A DNA stretch of 64,000 bases, taken from contig NC_084482.1 of NCBI RefSeq assembly GCF_030035675.1, positions 218,325,943 to 218,389,942 on the forward strand, read 5' to 3'. The translations under genes were made by a program, and so were the position numbers. Source of the DNA: Rhineura floridana (Eukaryota; Chordata; Lepidosauria; Squamata; Rhineuridae). A model generated the notes under the pieces. It worked only from the letters and a program-made list of their open reading frames with translations. It was not told the origin of the DNA and did not search any database. The stretch's first letter is position 1. Each line of letters opens with the position of its first letter. Below are positions 55,738 to 64,000 of this stretch, piece after piece.

Positions 55738-56368
55738 ACCATAGAGTTGGAAGGGGCCTAAAAGGCCATCCAGTCCACCCCGCTGCTCACTGCTAAAATC
55801 CAAATTAAAGCATAGCTCACAGGTGGCTGTCTAGCTGCCTCTTGAATGCCACCAGGGTTGGAGAGCCCACACCTCCCTAGGTCATTGGTTCCATTGTCAT
55901 ACTGCTGTAACAGGAAGTTTTTCCTGATGTTCAGCCGAAATCTGGCTTCCCACAACTTGAGCCCATTATTCCGCGTCCTGCACCATGGGACAATCGAGAA
56001 GTGATCCCGGCCCTCTTCTGTGTGGCAGCCTTTCGAGTACTTGAAGAGTGCTATCCCGTCTCCCCTCAGTCTTCTCTTCTCCAGGCTAATCATGCCCAGT
56101 TCTTTCTCCTCATAGGGCTTTGTTTCCAGGGTCCTGATCTTCCTCGTCGCCCTCCTCTGAACCTCTTCCAGTTTGTCCGCATCCTTCTTGAAGTGCGGAG
56201 ACCAGAACTGGATACAGTACTGAAGATGAGGTCTAACCAGTGCTGAATAGAGGGGAACTGTACTTCATGCAATTTGGAAACGAGGGAACTGTACTTCATG
56301 CAATTTGGAAACGATGCTTCTGTTAATGCAGCTTAAAATAGTATTTGCCTTTTTTGCAGCCACATCAC
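55738..56368 (-). mobile_element. CR1 LINE 3' end, minus strand
   Basis: Reversed CR1: gagttggaaggggcctaaaa, then ctcttgaatgccaccagggt, through the C-terminal coding relic to ttttttgcagccacatcac. It contains a 32-bp direct duplication near 56250-56310 (gaactgtacttcatgcaatt twice). Confidence 0.85.
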
Positions 56369-56714
56369 TGTTGTGAGCCCCGCCAGGCGGCAGTGGACGG
56401 GTGGGGGTGAGTCAGAGGATGAGGACATGGACTGGGATGAGTCACCCAGGGAGGGTGCAAGTAGCAGGTCCAGCTTCGAAAGAGCCCCGGCTCTGCCTTT
56501 GACACTACAGCTCCCCATCTCCAGACGCCCCAGTGGGAGTTCAGCCTGTTCCACCAGAAGCCTCTCAGTCGGGCGCTCCTCCATCTCCTGTGCCTGAACG
56601 GACAGTCCCCCTTCACCCTGCACTCAGTGACACATGCGGTGGGAAGTTCAACAGACAGAGCGGAGGCTTCTTGTTGTGTAAACTTGTATTGAAATAATAA
56701 AGCAGAGTTCAACA
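56369..56714 (+). mobile_element. Possible LTR inserted in CR1
   Basis: Starts TGTTGTGAGCC exactly where CR1 text stops and has AATAAAG near 56696 with an end like ...agttcaaca. No target duplication was found at the right side. A 74-codon frame through it is acidic and serine-rich and looks unconserved. Confidence 0.4.
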
Positions 56715-56734
56715 GCAGTCGGAAATGCTGCATG

Positions 56735-57150
56735 AATGCCGGTGTGTGTGTATTTACCTTAGAAGCAGGCTTTTACGCTGCACTGAGATCACTGAGACTT
56801 AAGACTTAGTAAAATAAGAAAACCTACCTTATAGAAACGCATAGTAGAGAGAAAGGCATACCTAGTTCTAACTAACTAACTGAGTTGGAGGTGCCACGCC
56901 CAGGCTTGGGAGTTGCCCTCATGACTCAGGAGAGACAGCAGAGACAAAGGTGTCTCCTCTCTCTCAGACAGTCGAAGAAGAGGGAGAGGGTGGAAGGAGG
57001 AGGGGCAGGTCAGCTTCCCTGAGCATATCAGTTTACAAGGAAGGAAGTCAGTCAGAGCACAGCACAGGTAAAGGTAGCCACGCCTAGCCATCTGGAGGAC
57101 CCTCACTCTATCTCCCTTCTGCAACACAAGCAAAAGACCAAAACAGGAGT
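56735..57150 (-). mobile_element. LTR fragment, recurrent family
   Basis: Shares gcaggcttttacgctgcact, aagacttagtaaaataagaa, the ctaactaactgagttggagg segment and tgagcatatcagtttacaag with the other copies. This copy gives the clearest reference for the piece fused to the two ZNF exons (cttgggagttgccctcatga, then gagacagcagagacaaaggt). Confidence 0.7.
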
Positions 57151-57176
57151 TGAGACAGAGTTGGAGTACCATCCAC

Positions 57177-57484
57177 TGTTGCATGTGCGTGTATAGATCA
57201 TACAAGGATGGAATCCAAGAGTCGCATAGAACAGGAATAGGCCAGGCAAGTTTCTTGTAAGAGTCTTTACTAGGCAAAGACATTAGACACAGTTCTCTTC
57301 ACAGACAGCTTTTCCCCCACACTGAGCTTTTGCACGAATCCCTCCTTATCAGGCTTCCCAGCCAGCTGCTGACCTTGGCAAACCTGGCGCTCTGTTCTCA
57401 CAGCTTAACCCTTCTGCTTCAGGTTTCACTCTCTCTGCTAAAAACCCTGTCTGTGAGTCTCACAGCATGCTTCACTGACCAACA
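57177..57484 (-). repeat. 3' LTR of the copia-type element
   Basis: 308 bp, TGTTGC to CCAACA as read on the plus strand. Nearly identical to the right LTR, with a short length difference near the ggccaggc repeat. Confidence 0.92.
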
Positions 57485-60131
57485 GCCCCCACCTGAGACT
57501 CACAGATTACAAAACTTCATTGTTCATTATTACATTTCTACAATATTAACTTTTCATTACAATACATATCAGTTTGTTTCCTTACAGTTTCTATTTACAT
57601 TTTCAGTTCAGTTCTTGTTTCTTTATTTCTTTATTCACACAGGTTTTACAGAGTCATGTTTGTTCACTTTTATTTGATAATACATTTATATTTCACTCCT
57701 CAACACAAAACTTCCACATGAGATCCATTGTTTCTTTATCTATTGGTCCTTCTTTTTCCCATTCTACTGGATATTCATCTGTCTCATTATTCTGTTGTGT
57801 TACATTAAATGTGAATCTCTGAGGTGGTTGACTTTTCGTTTTTCTTTCTGATCTCCTAACATTATCTATTTCCATTTCTTCCTCACTTTCAATTTTACTT
57901 GGACCTGCACCTGTGCCTGCACTTGTACTTGGCATTTCTGTATCTTGCATTGGCATGTCTTCACCTCTCAGTCTTTTTACAGTACGTTTGCCACCGTGTA
58001 TTAGATCAGTCAATGCAGTTTTTAATGGAATTTGCTGCCCAAAAGGAACATCTGCTGCTTCTTGCTTGCTTGCACTATCTAGGATAACTGTTTGACTGTC
58101 TCTCCAAGGTTTATCTATTACCTTTATGCTTCTGCTTAACACTAATTGTTGTTTCTCAGGCAATCAAACTATATAGTATGAATTCTGAAATCCCAAAATG
58201 CATCCTGCCTGAGCTCTTGAGCCTAATTTACCATGCCTTTTCTGTTTTGCAACATGTACCCAGCATTTTGCCCCAAAACGTTCTATGTGTTTCACCCTGG
58301 GCTTTCTTCCAGTCAGCTTCTCATAGGGAGACATGCCTATTGTTCTGTGCATAAGGCGGTTCTGAATGTAAACAGTGTACAGAATACATTCACCCCAATA
58401 AGTGTTATTCATATCAGCATCTGCTAGCATGGCTCTCATTGAATCCTGCAATGACCGGTTCCTCCTCTCTGCAGTTCCGTTGGAGGATGGGCTGAAGGGA
58501 GCAGTGAGACTTTGTATGATTCCCTTCTTTTCCAAATATGTTTTAAATGAATTACTGGTAAATTCCCCACCTTGATCTGATTTGATATTTTTGATAACAA
58601 CCCCATATTGTGTCTCTGTCCTCTGTATAAATGCATTCAATTTCTCTTCTGCTTCACTTTTCTTTTTCAATAAGAACACATGTGTAAATCTGGAGAAATC
58701 ATCCACAATCACTAAATAAAACCTTGCTCCACCTTTTGAGCCCTGGACAGGTCCAGCCAAATCCACATGTATGAGCTGATAGGGTTCAGTGGTCGTGCTT
58801 TCACAGCTCTTATTGACAGAAGTCACAGTCATTTTTGTTTTATAGCATACCTCACACTCATCCACATGCTCACAGTGTGTTAATTTCAAATCTTGACTAT
58901 GCTTTGGGGTGTTTTGTACCTTTTCAAAATGTGTGTGTGCTAATTTTCTGTGCCATTCATGTAAACAATTATCATGTTTATTTTTATTAACTCCTATCCA
59001 GGCACACGTGAGTTTATCAAGATTGCACTCAACCATAAACATTTGGTTCTGTAATTTCCCTTGCATGCATATTTCACCATCTTTTCTCACAAAACATCTA
59101 TCCCCTTCAAATGTAATTTTGCAACCTATTTGAGCCAATTTTCTTACTGATAGAATGTTATATTTTAAACCAGAAACCAATAATACATCTGTTAATATAG
59201 TTCCCAAATTACTCAACCTGAGCGTGCCTTTTGCAATCGCGTCCTGAGTCGATCCGTCAGCCAGATAAAGCTTCTCCTGCGCCGGCTTTGAAGTGTAAAA
59301 TAAACTAGAGTCTGTGATTAGGCAATTAGACGCTCCGCTGTCGAGAAGCCACTTAGAGTTAATGAGTTTATTGTCCTCCTTAGTAACAAAGTTCACGCTT
59401 GTTCTCTGACTTCCAAAGTCCCTGTTATTTCTCTTCTTTAAACAATGTCTCTGTATATGTCCACGGGACCCACAAAAGTAACATATTTTATTCTCTTGCC
59501 TGCTTCTTTGATTTTGTTGTTGTTGTACAGCCACAGTCTCTTTTAACTCTGTTTTCTTATTTTCTTGTCTTCTATTCCACTCTTGTTGAAGTTTCTGTTC
59601 TACAAAGTCCAAATTCAGATGTCCGTCGGGTAAAGTCTCCAGACTAGAGACCATGACATCCCATTTTTGATCAAATGAAGATAACAGTATATAGACCATC
59701 TGAATGTCACTATGATGCACTCCTCTATCTTGCAGCTCAGCATTTAATCTACAAAATTCAGCCAGATGCTCTGTCATAGTCACTTCATCTGTAAAACGCA
59801 TCTGATAAAGTTTCCGTGCTAAACACAGCCTGCTCCCCGCAGTTTGCTGCACATGAGCGGCTCTTAGCTTCTTCCACATCTGATTAGCTGTCGGCTCATT
59901 ACTCACCAGCAACAGTTGAGAATCAGACAGCCCCAGAGTAATAAAAGCCTTCACTTTCTCTGGAGTAGTTTACAGCTGGAGTAGTTTACAGCATTCAGTC
60001 TCTCCATCGGCATCCCGGATAACAGGTTTACAGCCATGTTGCCCACTCTTACTTGCCTCTTTCTTGCACTTTGTTTCTCTCTGCAACAACGTCACGTCAA
60101 CACCTCTCGAACCCGCTACCTTGTATGATAA

Positions 60132-60147
60132 GCTGGGCCCATAACCC
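60132..60147 (-). promoter_or_regulatory. Primer binding site matching internal initiator-Met tRNA
   Basis: gctgggcccataaccc on the plus strand equals the anticodon arm of vertebrate initiator-Met tRNA, so the element RNA carries its complement one base inside the 5' LTR. Drosophila copia is known to prime from the same internal half of tRNA-iMet. Confidence 0.85.
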
Positions 60148-60148
60148 C

Positions 60149-60461
60149 TGTTGCGTGTGCGTGTATAGATCATACAAGGATGGAATCCAAGAGTCGCATA
60201 GAACAGGAATAAGCCAGGCCAGGCAAGTTTCTTGTAAGAGTCTTTACTAGGCAAAGACATTAGACACAGTTCTCTTCACAGACAGCTTTTCCCCCACACT
60301 GAGCTTTTGCACGAATCCCTCCTTATCAGGCTTCCCAGCCAGCTGCTGACCTTGGCAAACCTGGTGCTCTGTTCTCACAGCTTAACCCTTCTGCTTCAGG
60401 TTTCACTCTCTCTGCTAAAAACCCTGTCTGTGAGTCTCACAGCATGCTTCACTGACCAACA
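60149..60461 (-). repeat. 5' LTR of the copia-type element
   Basis: 313 bp with the same ends as the left LTR (TGTTGC...CCAACA). On the minus strand this is the promoter-bearing 5' copy. Confidence 0.92.
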
Positions 60462-60466
60462 TCCAC

Positions 60467-62275
60467 CCCATTACCCAACAGACTCCCTTCCTGAGCTGGT
60501 GGAGCTGGTCTCGGCATTGGTGTTGCAGTTCCCCAGGTTGATGGTCCTGGGTGATTCAACATACATGCCAAGGTTTGACTCACAGGTCCAGCTCAGGACT
60601 TCATGGATGCTATGACAAGCATGGGGCTGTCTCTAATATCATCTGGACCAACGCATATGGCAGGACACACACTTGGTCTTGTTCAGGACAGGAAGAAGGT
60701 GATCCGAGGGTGGAGGGGTTCTTAGTGACTCCATTGCCATGGAGAGATCACCACCTGACAAGGTTTAGAATTTGTCCCCCGGTAACCTTGGCAGGGGTGA
60801 AGGCCCGATTAAGATCCCCCCCCAGAGGCTCAGGGATCTAGATGGTTTCTTGAATGCTCTGGGGGATATTCCCAGCATGGCTGGTGATACTGCTGAAGCC
60901 CTGGTCAATCTCTGGAATATGGAGGTGACCGGGCACTATTGGTCCAAAGTGCCCTCTCCCACCAGGGAAGGCCCATAATACACCTTGGTTTACTCAAACC
61001 TTGGGCCTGATGAAATGGCAGGGACGACGGCTAGAGCAACGACGGAGAAGAATTCAGTCTGCTTCCGATCGAACACAGACTAGAGCTCATTTTTGAGCCT
61101 ATCATGTGGCGGTGATGGCAGCGAAGAAAGGGCACTTCTCTGCCACCATTGCGTCTGCTCAGTGTCGTCCGGCGATGCTTTTCTGGGTGGTCCAGGGTCT
61201 GTTGGGCTCTGGCTATACATTAGACTCTGAGCCCTCAGTCGCTCACTGTGACATGTTTGCGAGGCACTTTGCAGATAAAATTGCTCACATTCGGACTGAC
61301 TTGGACTCCTCATTAACTACAGTTGTGCCAGATGTCCCTGAAGCTTCCTCTGGTCATTTTTCTATGGATACCTTTGAGCTTGTGAGGATGTGGACAGGGT
61401 TCCGGGAGAATCAAGAGCCACTTCTTGCTTTGGCCAACTCAAACTGGTCTACCAGTTGCGTCCGTTCCTGGAATCAGTTGACTTGGCCACACATGCATTG
61501 GTGACATCAAGGCTTGATTACTGTGATGCGCTCTATGTGGGGCTGCCTTTGAAAACAGTTCGGAAATTGCAGTTGGTTCAAAATGCAGCAGCCAGAATGT
61601 TAACTGGAGCAGGGCACAGGGAGCATATCACCCCTGTGCTTTATCAACTCCACTGGCTCTCGATTTGTTTCCGGGCCCAATTCAAAGTGCTGGTTCTGAC
61701 CTTTAAAGCCCTAAACATCCATGGACCAAAGTACCTGAGGGACCACTTATGCCCATATGTACCTGCCCAGGATTTAACATCATCTGCCTTGGGTCTCCTC
61801 TGCGTGCCTGGAGTGAAAGATGTTAAACTGACAGGCACGCGGGAGAGAGCTTTTTCAGCTGTGGCCCTCAAGGTTTGGAATACCCTACCCCAAGAAGTCT
61901 GCTCTGCTCCCTCCCAGTTGGTTTTCCGGAGAATTCTGAAAATGATCTTGTTCTGGAGAGCCTTTGGGAGGGACTGAAGGTAGAGCCTGACACTGACTTT
62001 ATGCCTTCTACATTAAATTTTACCTCTGTATTCCCTTCAATACCATTCCCTATATATGTGTGTGTGTGTGTGTGTTTGTGTGTGTGTGTATAAACATATA
62101 ATTTATTTTATGTATTTTAATTCTATTTTATGCATTTTAATTTATTTTACTGCTTTTGTGATTTTACTGTTTACAATTTTATTATGTACCTGTTTGATTT
62201 TATTTTTGTAAGCTGCCCTGAGTGCCTTATCTAGGGTAGAAGGGAGGGATAGAAATGTTTTAAATAAACAAGTCA
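60467..62275 (+). mobile_element. L2 LINE, internally deleted, split by copia
   Basis: L2 text starts at about 57151 (gagacagagttggagtacca), is split by copia and resumes at 60462. The endonuclease relic (LVLGDSTYMPRF, WRDHHLTRF) reaches about 61250 and is nearly identical to 21683-22484. It continues with FARHFADKIAHIRTDLDSS, then jumps near 61430 to the RT C-terminal part (LVYQLRPFLESVDLA, LVTSRLDYCDALYVGLPLKT), skipping the RT core. It ends in IFWRAFGRD-like text, 3' UTR and tail. The (TG)n at 62055-62095 lies in its 3' UTR. Confidence 0.8.
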
Positions 62276-62600
62276 TAATCAACTTGAAGGCATATAACAA
62301 GAACAACAAGAACAAATTAAACCAGAATTATAACTAGAAGTTAAATGATGAAACAGATGTTATCATACTTTGGACACGTAATGAGGACATGATTCACTAG
62401 AAAGGACAATACAGAAAAACAGAAGGGAGTAGAAAAAGAGGAAGGCCAAACAAGAGATGGATTGATGCCATAAAGGAAGCCACAGACTGAACTTACAAGA
62501 GCTGAACAGGGTGGTTCATGAGAGATGCTCTTGGAGGTCGCTGATTCTTAGGGTCGCCATAAGTCATAATCGCCTTGAAGGCATATAACGCAAACACACC
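62276..62600 (+). mobile_element. BovB 3' end (third copy)
   Basis: Reads agaacaaattaaaccagaat, then ttatcatactttggacacgt and agatggattgatgccataaa to the 3' end. Unlike copies A and B it has no LTR at the tactttgg site, so either this copy predates the LTR insertion or is an independent BovB. Confidence 0.8.
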
Positions 62601-63154
62601 TGCACTATGTGAGTTAAGCTTTAATTGATGCAAGAGAGCCCAGTGCACTGCAAACCTCTGTGGGAGGAAATATCCTTAAAAGGTGGGCTGTGATATGCAG
62701 GCTTTGTGCCTCATCCACCATCAGGAAAAAGCCTGCAATGGACCAGCCAAACAGCTTTACACCTGAGAAGACCAATATCCTGGAGGTAAGTAGTCACTTA
62801 GGATCAGGTAGATACTTGAGCTAAAACGTGGTTCCCCGTTACCAAGTAAAAGGTATTTGAAGTGCTAAAGAAAAACTGACTCTTAAGATTGGTGGCAGCA
62901 ATAGAGGAAGAGTGTTGGTTGTAGGCCTTACAGTAAGTTAAAGAGGGCTCTGGCTGGGAAGCACAGGGGATGTTGTCCATAGGATGCCAGAATTATCAGT
63001 ATTAGATTGGCCCCCCGAGTCTTCCTCTCTGGGAAAAGGGGAAATGATGACAGCTCTATCGGATAATCTGGAATACACAGTGGGTCAGATTTGCTAAGCA
63101 GGGGTGCCAGGAAGGGAGTAAGAAGGCTATCCTTAACCTAATTCTAACAGAACA
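62601..63154. repeat. Segmental duplicate of about 51986-52552
   Basis: Near-identical to copy B over its length, including the exon-like block (donor at about 62787) and ttccccgttaccaagtaaaa. No additional feature. Confidence 0.85.
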
Positions 63155-63274
63155 GGTCGCCATCTCATGAATCTCCTGCATGATCTCCTTGTACAGAGCT
63201 TGCTAGTCTGGATCCAGCTGAACCCATTCCTCCTGGGTGAAGTGCAAGGACACTTCCTCAAAGGTCACCAGTCC
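63155..63274 (-). pseudogene. KRAB-A box exon with the same in-frame stop (third copy)
   Basis: Reads GLVTFEEVSLHFTQEEW, VQLDPD, stop, QALYKEIMQEIHEM, as at 52.6 kb. The acceptor here is intact (ttcttcttccag). The shared stop means the exon died before this duplication, or that both descend from a KRAB-A form that was already disabled. A zinc-finger exon for this copy would lie at lower coordinates; none is seen closer than 48.1 kb. Confidence 0.8.
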
Positions 63275-63399
63275 CTGGAAGAAGAAAACAATTGCCTTCC
63301 TCATTAATACTCCCAGGCAAGACTGGACATCATCTGCCCTCCACTCAAACGCTGAAGAGAGATGGGGCAAGCGGGATCTTTTCTTTTAGTGTTCACAAA

Positions 63400-64000
63400 T
63401 CATCTTAAGTCCAGATGGCATCTACCAGAGACGTCTGAAAACAACCCAAATGTGACATTGCTGATCTTCTAAGAAAAATATGTATCTTCTCTCAAAGACT
63501 TGCTGCCATATGGATTGGCAAATGTATGACAATTTGAAAGCCAAAAGGACACAGAAGGTATCTGGGAAATCAGAAGCCTATTAGCTGTTCCGGGAAAAGT
63601 AGTGGAAAATATTATTAAACGCAGAATTACCAAACATGGAGTGGAATTACCAATCATGGGATACGAGGAAATGTGCTCTCATGCATCAGTAAGTGTTTAA
63701 AGATCAGGAAGGGGAAAGCAGGAATAAATGAACAGTTCTCCCAATGGAGGGATGTAAGAAGTGCCCCCCCCACCAATCATCAGGGTTATGACCTGTGCTT
63801 TCAAACTTGTTTCTAAATGACATAGATTTGGGATGAGAAACGCGATAACCCAGTTTCCTGTTGATATCAAGTTCAGGGTGATTAAAATAAAGAAGGATTG
63901 TGAGGAACTCCAAAAGGAACTCTTCAAGCAGGCTTGGGTATTAAAGAGGAAATGCAAGTAAATGTAAGCCAACGTAAAGTGATGCACAGAAGTGAAAAAT
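63400..64000 (+). mobile_element. Old CR1/L3-like relic, duplicate of 52.8-53.28 kb
   Basis: Counterpart of the decayed LINE in copy B, with an extra 110 bp near 63675-63785 (cagtaagtgtttaaagatca on) that copy B lacks. Runs off the right edge of the window. Confidence 0.6.

Larger units (their letters stand above)
57177..60461 (-). mobile_element. Ty1/copia-type element, LTR to LTR, 5-bp target duplication
   Basis: A 3,285-bp element flanked by tccac (57172-57176 and 60462-60466), inserted in L2. Two LTRs of about 310 bp differ at only a few positions, so it is young. Gag on the minus strand starts near 59954 with a UBN2-like fold, followed by a CCHC knuckle (CYFCGSRGHIQRHC), protease (WLLDSGASNC), the pre-integrase zinc region (HEWHRKLAHTH, CEVCYKTK) and integrase core (IHVDLAGP, DDFSRFTHVF, SDQGGEF, NGTAERRN). 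Further downstream is the integrase tail (RRSERKTKSQPPQRF). No other pol parts were recognised. A polypurine run adjoins the left LTR. It looks broken, with few breaks. Ty1/copia elements are rare in vertebrates. Confidence 0.92.

Noticed and set aside
56373-56597. 74-codon acidic frame after CR1
   Set aside because: Lies in an LTR-like insertion; no domain and no conserved start.
60121-60160. A tRNA-iMet gene
   Set aside because: Only the 16-base anticodon arm is present, just inside an LTR; no acceptor stem or D and T arms, so it is a primer site.

Overview
This is repeat-dense vertebrate DNA, almost certainly from a squamate reptile (lizard or snake). The evidence is the mix of repeats: RTE-BovB, CR1, L2 and an L1-like LINE, another APE-type LINE, tRNA-derived squamate-type SINEs, hAT DNA transposons with MITEs, and Ty3/gypsy and Ty1/copia fossils. 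Between them lie pieces of KRAB C2H2 zinc-finger (ZNF) genes and one broken MHC class II alpha exon. There is no sign of prokaryotic or organelle DNA. I cannot name the species.

Layout. 0-8.6 kb: a gypsy-type fossil with a SCAN-like gag, CR1 with a solo LTR, an MHC class II alpha pseudo-exon split by another solo LTR, a copia-type fossil, a 170-185 bp tandem repeat, and a short chimeric LINE. 8.6-10.5 kb: a 20-finger ZNF exon on the minus strand. 10.8-20.7 kb: a four-level nest (BovB, then an LTR, then CR1, then a 5.9 kb LINE with a 15-bp target duplication). 20.7-26.6 kb: L2 and BovB pieces and a foldback element. 26.8-31.5 kb: minus-strand 5' parts of a KRAB-ZNF gene (KRAB-A exon, two copies of the next exon, a GC-rich first-exon candidate). 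33.6-36.6 kb: an L1-like LINE. 36.6-45.5 kb: a hAT transposon with a perfect 8-bp target duplication and other elements inside it. 45.9-48.1 kb: a 23-finger ZNF exon. 48.2-54.6 kb: a second copy of the BovB/LTR/CR1 nest, a dead KRAB-A exon and a second GC-rich first-exon candidate. 55-62.6 kb: CR1, LTR pieces, and an LTR-to-LTR copia-type element inserted in L2. 62.4-64 kb: a further copy of the 51.8-53.3 kb segment, with the same dead KRAB-A exon.

The host signal is a KRAB-ZNF cluster that grew by segmental duplication. The ZNF exons share upstream intron sequence, the same nested repeats downstream, and an antisense LTR that forms the 3' end. Exon phases fit a minus-strand transcript: KRAB-A ends in phase 1, the KPDLIS-type exon starts and ends in phase 1, and both ZNF exons start in phase 1. 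KRAB-ZNF proteins usually bind transposon DNA and recruit TRIM28 (KAP1) to silence it. That role is family knowledge and is not shown here.

I saw no convincing new biological system. The most notable items are: a vertebrate copia-type element whose primer site matches the anticodon arm of initiator-Met tRNA; three size classes of one hAT family side by side; a short LINE whose single open frame joins an L1-like ORF1 start to the ORF2 tail of a second LINE type; the MHC exon interrupted by an LTR; and a ZNF exon that reads into an LTR for its C-terminus.
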